A stretch of DNA of 9,180 bases, taken from NCBI GenBank assembly GCA_038214535.1, contig JBBQRS010000156.1, positions 1-9,180 on the forward strand, in the 5' to 3' direction. Below the pieces are notes generated by a model that was not told the origin of the DNA, ran no database searches, and was given only the letters and a program-made list of their open reading frames with translations. Positions 1-8,784 of this stretch are shown here, piece by piece (the stretch's first letter is position 1; every line of letters starts with the position of its first letter). This stretch comes from JBBQRS01 sp038214535. Its GTDB lineage: Bacteria > Chloroflexota > Anaerolineae > CG2-30-64-16. The translations under genes were made by a program, and so were the position numbers.

Positions 1-50
1 CGTGGGGGTGTTAATTTTGCTTACCCTCTGATCTTAACACGGCGCGGCGC

Positions 51-116
51 CCCTTTGTTGTGACGGCTCCCCCCTTTTTGGGGAAAAAAACCGGCCGACC
101 CCGTCACTACAAAGGG
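51..116. repeat. Decayed inverted repeat, copy 1 of 3
   Basis: Arms at 51-66 and 101-116 pair over 16 bp with one mismatch (59/108). The right arm ends in the same GTCACTACAAAGGG sequence as the copies near 1262 and 8914, so it belongs to the same family. The inner part of the arms (CTTCAGCCGTT) is gone and is replaced by a 34-base spacer with C-, T-, G- and A-runs (68-90). It lies 18 bases beyond the stop of the last URO-D-like gene. On the minus strand the spacer gives a run of seven T (84-90) after GC-rich sequence, so it might help end transcription, but I see no clean terminator stem. The repeat is well supported; its function is not known. Confidence 0.7.
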
Positions 117-134
117 CTGGGGGGATAAGCGGAA

Positions 135-1205
135 TCAGTCGTAGCGGCCCAACACCTTGGCGCGGGCCACGAACTCGCGGTAGAGGTCGAGGCTCACGTT
201 GTCGGGTATGGAGTGATCGGTGCCGATGATGTAGCCGCCATTCACCTTCATCTGCGGAATGAGCCGCTCCATCTCCGCCCACATCAGTTCCGGTTCTGCG
301 TAGTACAGGGCGTTCAGGCCGCCGTGAAAAGCAAGTTTATCGCCGTGTTGGGCCTTCAGCGCCAGCGGATCCATCCCCGCCTTGACCTCCAACGGGTTGA
401 GCATATCCACGCCGGCGTCTATCAACTCAGGGACCAGCGGCCCCAGGTTGCCGCAGGAATGATAATAGACGGGCAGCCCTTTAGAGTGCGCCCACTCGGC
501 GGCCCGTGTGTCGGCGGGCTTGAACAGTTCGCGATACATGGGCACCGACATGAACTGTTTGCCCTTGAAGCCCATGTCGTTGTACCACATCACGCCGTCA
601 AACTCGTAGCCCGCGTCCCACACCATCTGGAGCATGGCGATGCTGCTGTCGAGCATCGTGTTGACCATGTCATGCACCCATTCGGGGTCTTCGGCCATCG
701 CCATAAAGAGCGGCGTGCCCACCATGTGCGAATAGGTCACCTCGAAGCCAAACCAGAGCAGGCCCATCACCCAATCGCCGCGCTCGCGCCAGCGCGGGTA
801 CTCGCGCGCCAGCATCTCCCACGGGATGCGGTCGCGGCTGGGCTGCATCAGCTCCTTCGCCTTCGCCCATGCATCACGATCCTTCAGCGCATAGTCTAGG
901 TAGCCGATCGCCCCGCTCTGGTCGTAGTAGTCCTTGCGGGTCGCGCCCCACGGCGTGGTGTAGATGCGATATTCGTCGGTCGCTTCGATCATCGTCATCG
1001 GGTAGCGCGGACTGTTATCAGGGAGGATGTGCCGGATGGTATCTACCTCCAGATAGTCTTCCCATTCCACGTCCTGCGGCATGCCCTCGCGATGCCAGCG
1101 CGCGATGGTGGACTCCCACGGCACGTCTGCGATGGGGACCCGGTCGGCGTCTTTGTGATCGAATATGCGTTGGATGCGTTCTTTGCTGGTCAGTGATTGG
1201 CTCAT
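135..1205 (-). CDS. URO-D-fold protein (MtaA/CmuA-like methyltransferase superfamily)
   Basis: A 356-residue cytoplasmic protein of the uroporphyrinogen decarboxylase (URO-D) superfamily. The N-terminus LTSKERIQRIFDHKDADRVP (5-24) is the usual opening of these proteins. A C-terminal (beta/alpha)8-type half follows: YNDMGFKGKQFMSVPMYREL (208-227), the H-x-C-G motif at H249/C251, GVDMLNPLEV (265-274), FHGGLNA (293-299) and GTDHSIPDNVSLD (328-340). In MtaA/MtbA-type enzymes His and Cys of H-x-C bind zinc together with a later Cys; here the later position falls in GTDHSIP and has no Cys. The MRQAGRY-type substrate motif of true HemE after the DRVP segment is also absent, so haem-pathway decarboxylation is unlikely. 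The ATG at 1205 is preceded by a purine-rich stretch with GGAG about 13 bases upstream. It is the last gene of the set, 147 bases after a related gene. A C1-transfer or demethylation role is inference; the substrate is unknown. Confidence 0.85.
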   Translation of the reverse strand: MSQSLTSKERIQRIFDHKDADRVPIADVPWESTIARWHREGMPQDVEWEDYLEVDTIRHILPDNSPRYPMTMIEATDEYRIYTTPWGATRKDYYDQSGAIGYLDYALKDRDAWAKAKELMQPSRDRIPWEMLAREYPRWRERGDWVMGLLWFGFEVTYSHMVGTPLFMAMAEDPEWVHDMVNTMLDSSIAMLQMVWDAGYEFDGVMWYNDMGFKGKQFMSVPMYRELFKPADTRAAEWAHSKGLPVYYHSCGNLGPLVPELIDAGVDMLNPLEVKAGMDPLALKAQHGDKLAFHGGLNALYYAEPELMWAEMERLIPQMKVNGGYIIGTDHSIPDNVSLDLYREFVARAKVLGRYD

Positions 1206-1261
1206 AAAGCTCTTTTTGCTCCTCTATGGTTCAGCGTCTATCCCGAAGCTGCGCGCCTTCT

Positions 1262-1322
1262 CTTTGTAGTGACGGCTTCAGCCGTTGGGGGGCGATTAAC
1301 GGCTGAAGCCGTCACTACGAAG
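1262..1322. repeat. Inverted repeat, copy 2 of 3, inside the operon
   Basis: Arms at 1262-1286 and 1298-1322 pair over 25 bp with one mismatch (1265/1319), around an 11-base G-rich loop. Each arm also holds a smaller dyad, ACGGCT-TC-AGCCGT, so alternative structures are possible. The element fills most of the 147-base gap between the two URO-D-like genes, while the genes upstream are packed with gaps of 17 bases or less. A transcript through it would form a very stable stem. No T-run follows the stem on the minus strand, so it is not a typical intrinsic terminator. It could protect upstream mRNA or lower expression of the last gene; this is inference. Confidence 0.9.
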
Positions 1323-1352
1323 GGAAGGGCGTACCGTTAATACCGTGGGGCT

Positions 1353-2516
1353 TCATTTCCAGGGATAGTGTGCGACGACGTCCGCGACGGCGCGGATATT
1401 CTCGACTGGGGTGCCATACGCCGTTGCATCGCCGGTGGAGAGCACGAAGCTGCGCAGCGTCGGCATCTGGTCGAGCACCCGGGTGATATAGGCGTGCGTT
1501 TCCGGCACATCCATCCGCGCCAGCGCCGCCGGTTCCACGCCGCCGATGATGATCCGGTCTTCGCCCCAGTTGGCGCGCGCCTCGTGCGCCCACACATTTC
1601 CCGTGGTCGGCGGGCAGAGCGAATCGAAACCATCCTGACGTCCGCGCCGCAACTCCGCATTGAATGCCGCCAGCTTGCCACACATGTGCGTGATGAACAG
1701 CTTGCCCGCAGCGTGACAGATGTCGGCGTATTCATTGATGTACGGCTCGCTGTATTGCCGGTAGAACGCGGGGCTCATCACGGTAGATGACGTGTTCTCG
1801 TAGTCAATCACGACATCCGTCGGGCTTTCGCACACCAGGCGGTACTGCTCGAGGTGTTTCGCGTGCATGATTGCAAAACACTCAGCCATCTCCGCGGGGT
1901 GGTCAATCAGCAGATAGGTGGTGTCCTGTACGCCGCACAGGAACATGTAGAAGTGCTGGATCGGTGACTGCGGCCCGTCGCTGGTGGGGACGCCGTCGTC
2001 GCCGATGACGCGCCGCCGGTCGCTGAACTCGGCAAAATCTTCTTCGTAGTGGGTGTGCTCCATCACGTACTGGTGGACCTTGATATCTTCCAGCGACGCA
2101 ATTGGGTATTTGCTGATGTAGCGGGTATGCCCCACTTCGCTGTAACGATGCTCGGTCGTCAGGGTTCCTACCGGCGTCTCGACGACCTCGAACTGCGCGC
2201 CGTCGCGGGCGTAGATGCGCCGCGTGATGGTATCGTCTTCCACCTCGCGGATGGTGGGCGAGTGCCGCTCCAGGATATCGCCGCCCACGAGGCGGATGGC
2301 ATATGGGATATCCAGCGCGTCCATCTCCTCCGACCACAATCCTTCTCGGTCTTCCACCACGACCTTCGGCGCATCGGGGCCGCCATAGCCCTCGGCGGCC
2401 AGCCATGCGGTGTAATACGGGTCAATCAGCGGCGCCCATGAAACGTGGTCTGTCTCCTCACCGCGCAGCGAGGCCATCAACCGCTCTTTCCCGGTCATCA
2501 CGCTCTGATTTGGCAT
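1353..2516 (-). CDS. URO-D-fold protein (MtaA/CmuA-like methyltransferase superfamily), second member
   Basis: A 387-residue cytoplasmic protein, again of the URO-D superfamily but clearly diverged from its downstream neighbour. It opens with MTGKERLMASLRGEETDHV (7-25), has DVVIDYENTSSTVMSPAFYR (234-253), the H-x-C-G motif at H277/C279, IIGGVEP (323-329) and STGDATAYGTPVENI (360-374). The last segment matches the region that in MtaA-type enzymes carries the third zinc-ligand Cys; here that position is D363. It lacks the HemE MRQAGRY-type motif. I chose ATG 2516 because GGGGAG lies 10 bases before it and the start is 17 bases past the upstream ATPase stop. An in-frame ATG at 2534 overlapping that stop (TAATG) is the main alternative, adding 6 residues. 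Tight linkage to the transporter suggests it acts on the imported compound. The fold is confident; reaction and substrate are unknown. Confidence 0.85.
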   Translation of the reverse strand: MPNQSVMTGKERLMASLRGEETDHVSWAPLIDPYYTAWLAAEGYGGPDAPKVVVEDREGLWSEEMDALDIPYAIRLVGGDILERHSPTIREVEDDTITRRIYARDGAQFEVVETPVGTLTTEHRYSEVGHTRYISKYPIASLEDIKVHQYVMEHTHYEEDFAEFSDRRRVIGDDGVPTSDGPQSPIQHFYMFLCGVQDTTYLLIDHPAEMAECFAIMHAKHLEQYRLVCESPTDVVIDYENTSSTVMSPAFYRQYSEPYINEYADICHAAGKLFITHMCGKLAAFNAELRRGRQDGFDSLCPPTTGNVWAHEARANWGEDRIIIGGVEPAALARMDVPETHAYITRVLDQMPTLRSFVLSTGDATAYGTPVENIRAVADVVAHYPWK

Positions 2517-2526
2517 TGCGCTTTCT

Positions 2527-2532
2527 CTCCCC
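2527..2532 (-). promoter_or_regulatory. Ribosome-binding site deciding the start at 2516
   Basis: GGGGAG on the minus strand, 10 bases before ATG 2516. It follows directly on the TAA stop of the upstream ATPase (2536-2534), which favours translational coupling. It would lie inside the coding region if ATG 2534 or an earlier start were used. Confidence 0.6.
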
Positions 2533-2533
2533 A

Positions 2534-3484
2534 TTACGCGGATTGCATGACCTCGGCGTCCCACAGGTGACATTTGACCAGCGCGCCGTCAATATAGAGG
2601 TCCGCCGGTATTTTGTGCCGGCAAACGTCCATCACCTGCGGGCACCGGCCGGCGAACTTACAGCCCTCGCGCAGATACTCATCCGCGTCGCTCTCCGAGA
2701 GCTGCACTTTGGTCAGCCAGCGCTTTTTAGAGTCCGGCTCGGGGATGGATTCTCGCAGCAGCCTGACATACGGGTGTTTGGGTTCCATCAGCACGTCTTC
2801 CACGTCGCCCATCGCCACGATGTTCCCCCGGAACATGATGGCGATGCGGTTGCACACGTAGTAAGCGGTGGCGAGGTCGTGGGTGATGTAGACCACGCCC
2901 AGCCCCAGCCGATCCACCAACTCGCGGAAGAGATTCATGATGGACATGCGCAGCGAGGCGTCCACCATCGAAACCGGCTCATCCGCGATCAGGAGCGTCG
3001 GGTCGTTCAAGAGCGACCGGGCGATGGAGACCCGCTGGAGTTGCCCGCCGGAAAACTCGGCAGGATAGCGGCCGGCGATCCCCTCGTAGTTCATGCCCAC
3101 CAGTTGCAGGGTCCGGTCAATGCGCGCCTGGGCATCGGTGCGGTTCGTGGCGAGGCCGTAATTGTGCACGGCCTCGAAGAAATAGTTTTCCACCTGCCGC
3201 AACGGGTTGAAGGTCTCGAATGGGTTTTGGAAGACAGCCTGCACGCCCGCCGTACGCCACACCTTCTTACCGACGACCGGCTGCCCGTCTTTCCCGCGGT
3301 GGATGATCGCACCCGAAGTCGGTTCTTCGAAGCCCAGGATCATCCGGGCCAGCGTGCTCTTGCCGCAGCCGCTCTCTCCGGCCAGCCCGAAGATCTCACC
3401 GGGGCCGACGCGAAACGAGACACCGTCCACAGCCGTGATCTTCTGCCGGGAGAACATGCCGCCCATGTGGAAAACCTTGCTCAC
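2534..3484 (-). CDS. Opp/Dpp-family ABC transporter ATPase (second ATPase subunit, OppF/DppF-like)
   Basis: Cytoplasmic ATP-hydrolysing subunit of the importer. Counting from the GTG at 3484 (316 residues): Walker A GESGCGKST (36-44), Q-loop Q86, signature FSGGQLQRV (144-152), Walker B LLIADEP (164-170) with D168/E169, and switch H202. The C-terminal oligopeptide-transporter extension carries C275, C281, C288 and C305 in the spacing known to bind an iron-sulfur cluster in DppD-type ATPases. The GTG start is doubtful. The frame stays open upstream and encodes ILELQD, which with the following V restores the first beta-strand (ILELQDV) expected before SKVF. There is no ATG, GTG or TTG there. AGGAG at 3523-3519 sits 7 bases before an in-frame ATA (3511-3509), which would give a 325-residue protein. 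It partners the ATPase encoded just upstream, whose stop (3515-3513) all but abuts this ATA. Confidence 0.93.
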   Translation of the reverse strand: MSKVFHMGGMFSRQKITAVDGVSFRVGPGEIFGLAGESGCGKSTLARMILGFEEPTSGAIIHRGKDGQPVVGKKVWRTAGVQAVFQNPFETFNPLRQVENYFFEAVHNYGLATNRTDAQARIDRTLQLVGMNYEGIAGRYPAEFSGGQLQRVSIARSLLNDPTLLIADEPVSMVDASLRMSIMNLFRELVDRLGLGVVYITHDLATAYYVCNRIAIMFRGNIVAMGDVEDVLMEPKHPYVRLLRESIPEPDSKKRWLTKVQLSESDADEYLREGCKFAGRCPQVMDVCRHKIPADLYIDGALVKCHLWDAEVMQSA

Positions 3485-3512
3485 ATCCTGAAGTTCAAGA
3501 ATAGTGTCTATT

Positions 3513-4496
3513 TTAGCTCTCCTCGGTCAGCCAGCATGCCACCTTGTGCCCGGTTGCCACGCTCCGATATTCGGGCGTTGTCTCCCGGCAAATGTCCATC
3601 GCGTACTTGCACCGCGGATGAAACGCGCAACCGCTGGGCAGGTCTACCAGCGAGGGGGGCGCCCCCGGCGCGCTCTCCCGCATCTCTTTATCCCCGAATT
3701 TTGGCAGCGAATTAATCAGGTAGCCGGTATAGGGATGGAGCGGCTGATTGAAAATCGTTTCCACGCGCGCTTCTTCGATGATCTTTCCGGCGTACATGAT
3801 GCCGACGCGGTCGGCGATGTTCGCCAGCACGCCCATATCGTGCGTCACCATCACCACGGCGTTCTGCTGGCGCTCCTGCACTTCCTTAAGGAGTTGCAGC
3901 ACCCCCCGCGCCACCACCACATCCAGCGCCGTCACCGGCTCGTCGGTGATCATCGCGCGCGGCGAGAGGAACGACGCCAACGCGATCACGACCCGCTGGC
4001 GCATGCCCCCCGAAAGTTGGTGCGGATACGCCTCCAGCACCTTGGGCGGCAGCCCCAACTCGATCAGATGCTGCCGCGCCTGCTCGATCACCTGGCGTTT
4101 GTCCTCCTGCGGCACGTGACTCTCGAGGAAGTAGCTGAAGGTGTTTTTCAGCCTGACGACCGGGTTGAGGTTGCTCATCGAGCTCTGGGGCACGTAGGAG
4201 ATGAATGACCAGCGCAACTCCTGGCGCTCCGCCGGTTTCAGCGCGTAGAGGTCTATCACCTCGTCGCCGACGCGATACAAGACCTTGCCGTCTACCACCC
4301 GCAGGGGAGGCTGCACGTCGCCGAAGAGGGTCTTCACGAGGGTGGTCTTCCCGCAGCCGCTCTCCCCGGCGAGGCCGTAGATTTCGTTCTCCTGAAGCTC
4401 GAGGTCAACGCCGTCAACCGCCTTGACGATCTTCTTGACCCCGAACATATCCAGGACGTAATACGATCTTAGTTGCTCTACTTTGACTGCCCACAT
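3513..4496 (-). CDS. Opp/Dpp-family ABC transporter ATPase (first ATPase subunit, OppD/DppD-like)
   Basis: A 327-residue cytoplasmic ATPase. Walker A GESGCGKTT (44-52), Q-loop Q104, signature LSGGMRQRV (161-169), Walker B AMITDEP (181-187) with D185/E186, D-loop LD at 191-192 and switch H219 are all intact. The C-terminal extension has LHPYTGYLINSLP (253-265) and four cysteines, C290, C296, C303 and C321, matching the iron-sulfur binding pattern of DppD-type subunits. The ATG at 4496 is 12 bases after the permease stop; AAGGGG (4510-4505) overlaps that stop and sits 8 bases before the ATG. The paired ATPase follows immediately. The two different ATPases are the heterodimer usual in peptide/nickel/opine importers. 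Which compound is moved cannot be read from this subunit. Confidence 0.95.
   Translation of the reverse strand: MWAVKVEQLRSYYVLDMFGVKKIVKAVDGVDLELQENEIYGLAGESGCGKTTLVKTLFGDVQPPLRVVDGKVLYRVGDEVIDLYALKPAERQELRWSFISYVPQSSMSNLNPVVRLKNTFSYFLESHVPQEDKRQVIEQARQHLIELGLPPKVLEAYPHQLSGGMRQRVVIALASFLSPRAMITDEPVTALDVVVARGVLQLLKEVQERQQNAVVMVTHDMGVLANIADRVGIMYAGKIIEEARVETIFNQPLHPYTGYLINSLPKFGDKEMRESAPGAPPSLVDLPSGCAFHPRCKYAMDICRETTPEYRSVATGHKVACWLTEES
3519..3523 (-). promoter_or_regulatory. Ribosome-binding site pointing to a non-standard start of the downstream ATPase
   Basis: AGGAG on the minus strand, within the last codons of the upstream ATPase gene. It is 7 bases from ATA 3511-3509 and 34 bases from GTG 3484. 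Normal spacing therefore selects the ATA (or, less well, ATT at 3502-3500), which also restores the expected N-terminal beta-strand. Confidence 0.5.
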
Positions 4497-4508
4497 AGGT
4501 GTGTCCCC

Positions 4509-5369
4509 TTAGATTGCCGCCGCGCCCACCCGCTGGATGCGGGCGCGCGGGTCGAGGTACTCGCTGATGCTCATCGAGAGCAAGTACAACGCCACGAAGA
4601 GGGCCACCGAGACGGCAATCGGCGCCGAGATCCACCACCACAGGCCCAACAACACCGCTTGATGGTTCAGGGCATAGTGGAGCATGGTGCCCAGGGTGGG
4701 GATGGTCACATCGGTCAGGCCAAGATAGGCCAGCGTGACCTCCATGCCCGTGACCCAGATCATGTTGCCGATCAGCGTCGCCATGACCAGCGGCATGACA
4801 AAGAGGAGATATTCGTTATACATCAGCTTGTGGGCCGGGGTGCCGGAAAGAATCGCGGTGTAGGTGAACTCCCGTTCCCGCAGGCTGAGGATTTGTGAGC
4901 GAATCAGGCGCGCGTCGAATGCCCAACCCATGAACCCGAAGAGCAACGCCATGCCGATCAGGTTCAACCGCTCCTGGACCAACATTGCCAGCAGCACGAG
5001 AATCAACAGGAGGGGCAGCACCATGAAGCCATCGTTGAAGAACATCAACACCCGGTCAGTCGCGCCGCCGCTGTAGCCTGCGCTTACGCCGACGATCAGG
5101 GCGATGACCCTGGAAATGGCCGCCGCGACGACCGCCAGCAGGAGTGAATTGCGGATGGCGAAGGTCAGCACCCAGAACACGTCCTGGCCCAGCGAGTTCG
5201 TCCCCAGAAAATACTCGGACGAGGGCGGCAGGTCTTGCGGCACCACGCGCCATTCGGTGGGGTCATAGGGCGAGAAAAACGAGAGCAGGGCGAGAATGAT
5301 CAGCACCAACATGATCACCGCGCCCAGGGCGAAACGCGTATCTTTGAAAAGCGCTTTCAGTGTTTTCAT
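4509..5369 (-). CDS. Opp/Dpp-family ABC transporter permease (DppC/OppC-like)
   Basis: Inner-membrane subunit of 286 residues from the ATG at 5369. It shows the DppC-type plan: a first membrane segment (about 12-32), the periplasmic FLGTNSLGQDVF motif (54-65), then further hydrophobic segments near 72-95, 108-130, 135-152, 188-208 and 238-265, ending in the typical SEYLDPRAR (269-277). The cytoplasmic coupling loop (about 161-193) is divergent: where family members often read EAA, this reads Y170-T171-A172, although G176 is kept. A longer reading from TTG 5411 would add 14 polar residues and overlap the upstream permease by 26 bases; I prefer ATG 5369, 16 bases after that stop, although its ribosome-binding site is weak. 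It pairs with the permease encoded upstream to form the translocation pore. Confidence 0.93.
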   Translation of the reverse strand: MKTLKALFKDTRFALGAVIMLVLIILALLSFFSPYDPTEWRVVPQDLPPSSEYFLGTNSLGQDVFWVLTFAIRNSLLLAVVAAAISRVIALIVGVSAGYSGGATDRVLMFFNDGFMVLPLLLILVLLAMLVQERLNLIGMALLFGFMGWAFDARLIRSQILSLREREFTYTAILSGTPAHKLMYNEYLLFVMPLVMATLIGNMIWVTGMEVTLAYLGLTDVTIPTLGTMLHYALNHQAVLLGLWWWISAPIAVSVALFVALYLLSMSISEYLDPRARIQRVGAAAI

Positions 5370-5385
5370 GGGGTTTGCTCTTGGT

Positions 5386-6393
5386 TCATTTGAGCCTGAT
5401 CCTGGGGTCAAACAACGGGTTCAGCAGGTCCATCAGCAGAGTGCTGGTGGTGAGCGCGAGGATGGAGAGGGTTGTAATGCCCATGAGCAGGTTATAATCG
5501 GACGCCAGAATGGCGCGATAGGCCAACTGGCCTACCCCCGGATAGGCAAAGACGACCTCGGTAATCAGGGCGCCGCTGAATAGGGCGGCGAAGCCCAGGG
5601 CGAACCGGGTGATCTGGGGCAGCATGGCGTTGCGCATCACGTAGTGCGCGAAGATCGTATTTTCGTCAACGGCCCCGATCTTGGCATAGCGCACGTAGTC
5701 TTCTTCGTTGACGTTCTGCACGATGAGCCGCATGATCTGATGTGTCGTCGCCACCCCCAGCAGGATCAGGGACATGGCGGGGAGGAAGGCGTGCCGCAAG
5801 ACGTCCTTGATGAAAGGCCAGGTGAAGCCGATCGTGTTGCCGATGGTGTATCCGCCCCCGACGGGGAACCTGGGAAACACATAGGCGAAGAGCAGGATGA
5901 GCACCAGGGCGACGATGTAATAGGGCATAGGGGCCAGCACCATGGCTCCCGTGTCAACGGCTTTAAGCGCCTTGCTCCGCCTGAAATAGCCGGCCATCGC
6001 CCCCGATATATTGCCGACGATGAATACGATGATGGTTGTGGTGAGCAACAGGCCGAAGGTCCAGGGCAGCGAGTCGCCGATCAGCTTCATCACCGGGACG
6101 GGGAACGAGACCAACGAAGGCCCGAAATCGCCCGTGAAGAGCCTGCGCCAGAAGGCCACATACTGCTGAGCCAGCCCCTCATCCAGGCCGTACATTTCTT
6201 TTAAGGCTTGAATCGTCTCCTCGGCGGCTTTGGGATCTATGTAAGCGCCCCTGGACTCAATCTGAGCCACGGCCCTTTCGACCGGGCCGACCGGCATCAG
6301 GCGGGGCAGGAAGAAGATCATCGTGATCCCCAGGACGGTCACCCCCAGCCATTGCAAAAGTCGTGGGATGAGATATGTCTTCAGAAATCTCAT
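5386..6393 (-). CDS. Opp/Dpp-family ABC transporter permease (DppB/OppB-like)
   Basis: Inner-membrane subunit of 335 residues with the DppB plan. A first membrane segment lies near 11-31, followed by a periplasmic region with YGLDEGLAQQYVAFWRRLFT (68-87) and GDFGPSL (88-94). Membrane segments then fall near 113-135, 150-171, 200-216, 262-285 and 303-323. The coupling loop EEDYVRYAKIGAVDENTI (230-247) is followed by RNAMLPQIT (254-262), then EVVFAYPGVGQL (279-290) and a C-terminal LFDPRIRLK. The start at 6393 has AAGGGG 5 bases upstream. Its stop is 16 bases before the next permease. A 312-base gap with hairpins separates it from the binding-protein gene, which suggests that binding protein and membrane complex are made at different levels from one transcript. 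Confidence 0.95.
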   Translation of the reverse strand: MRFLKTYLIPRLLQWLGVTVLGITMIFFLPRLMPVGPVERAVAQIESRGAYIDPKAAEETIQALKEMYGLDEGLAQQYVAFWRRLFTGDFGPSLVSFPVPVMKLIGDSLPWTFGLLLTTTIIVFIVGNISGAMAGYFRRSKALKAVDTGAMVLAPMPYYIVALVLILLFAYVFPRFPVGGGYTIGNTIGFTWPFIKDVLRHAFLPAMSLILLGVATTHQIMRLIVQNVNEEDYVRYAKIGAVDENTIFAHYVMRNAMLPQITRFALGFAALFSGALITEVVFAYPGVGQLAYRAILASDYNLLMGITTLSILALTTSTLLMDLLNPLFDPRIRLK

Positions 6394-6490
6394 GCGTTCC
6401 CCTTAATGATCGTACAACTCTATCAGGCTCGGTTCTTGAGCTGTCACCCTGAGCGGGGTAACCATTCAAAGTGCGTCGCGGTTAGCCTCT

Positions 6491-6530
6491 AGCGCAGGGT
6501 CTCGCCTCGTGTCGCGAGAGATTCTTCGCT
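6491..6530. repeat. Imperfect 40-base palindrome, probable repeat remnant
   Basis: The core TCTCGC (6500-6505) pairs with GCGAGA (6514-6519), and the ends AGCG (6491-6494) and CGCT (6527-6530) also pair, with mismatches between. The TGTCACCCTGAGCG segment 36 bases before it may be part of the same, interrupted, element. It could be a worn copy of a small dispersed repeat. No function can be assigned. Confidence 0.45.
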
Positions 6531-6568
6531 GGCGTCTAGCCGTAACCAACGTCCGTAGGTAGACCCGC

Positions 6569-6582
6569 TCACGGTACCGTGA
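6569..6582. promoter_or_regulatory. Perfect 14-bp palindrome, possible operator
   Basis: TCACGGTACCGTGA reads the same on both strands with no spacer. It lies between the binding-protein stop and the first permease start, where a dimeric regulator could act on an internal promoter. No regulator gene is in the window and I see no clear promoter beside it. It could also be chance or a repeat fragment. Confidence 0.4.
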
Positions 6583-6616
6583 CAAAAACCAGCTTAACAG
6601 AACAGAAGTAACCTCT

Positions 6617-6650
6617 GCGAGCGAGAAGGTATCGTTATCTTCTCGCCCGC
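6617..6650 (-). promoter_or_regulatory. Strong intercistronic hairpin after the binding-protein gene
   Basis: In the minus-strand transcript GCGGGCGAGAAG (6650-6639) pairs with CTTCTCGCTCGC (6628-6617): 12 pairs, one of them G-U. An A-C mismatch, two more pairs and a 4-base loop follow. It begins 56 bases past the binding-protein stop. What follows is only moderately U-rich, without a solid U-run, so this is not a clear intrinsic terminator. Hairpins at this point in other binding-protein operons slow 3'-end decay or cause partial termination, so the binding protein is made in excess. That role is inferred here. Confidence 0.65.
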
Positions 6651-6705
6651 AGATTATCGGTCGCTGCCAGGATCGGGACACGGTTGCCCCGGTCGGGTCG
6701 TTACG

Positions 6706-8784
<2,079 letters not shown>

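Larger units (their letters stand above)
6394..6705. other. Intergenic region with three palindromic structures
   Basis: This is the longest gap in the operon, between the binding-protein stop and the first permease start. I see no credible gene in it. It holds an imperfect 40-base palindrome (6491-6530), a perfect 14-bp palindrome (6569-6582) and a strong hairpin (6617-6650). The segments TGTCACCCTGAGCG (6442-6455) and GATTCTTCGCT (6520-6530) resemble a dispersed repeat type I recall from bacterial genomes, in broken form; that resemblance is from memory. Confidence 0.6.

Noticed and set aside
8..40. GTGTTAA / TTAACAC inverted pair
   Set aside because: Only 7 bp with a 19-base spacer at the window edge; could easily be chance.
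68..90. Intrinsic terminator formed by CCCC-TTTTT-GGGG followed by A7
   Set aside because: A terminator for these minus-strand genes needs a stem before a T-run; here the T-run precedes the stem on that strand, and the GC-rich segment before the T-run does not form a convincing stem.
213..899. 228-codon open frame on the plus strand
   Set aside because: Opposite the well-supported URO-D-like gene; histidine-rich composition and no motif.
135..2516. Calling either URO-D-fold gene hemE (true uroporphyrinogen decarboxylase)
   Set aside because: The RQAGRY-type motif is missing in both, both have H-x-C-G instead, and the neighbours are transporter genes rather than haem synthesis genes.
2517..2573. 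Longer start for the upstream URO-D-like gene at 2573
   Set aside because: It would overlap the ATPase coding region by about 40 bases and bypass the well-placed GGGGAG before ATG 2516.
2303..3715. 470-codon open frame on the plus strand
   Set aside because: It runs opposite two well-supported genes with complete ABC and URO-D motifs. Its arginine-, proline- and histidine-rich translation is typical of antisense frames in GC-rich DNA.
6466..6681. 71-codon minus-strand frame in the internal gap
   Set aside because: It is arginine-rich, spans all three palindromic structures and has no recognisable motif or convincing start signal.
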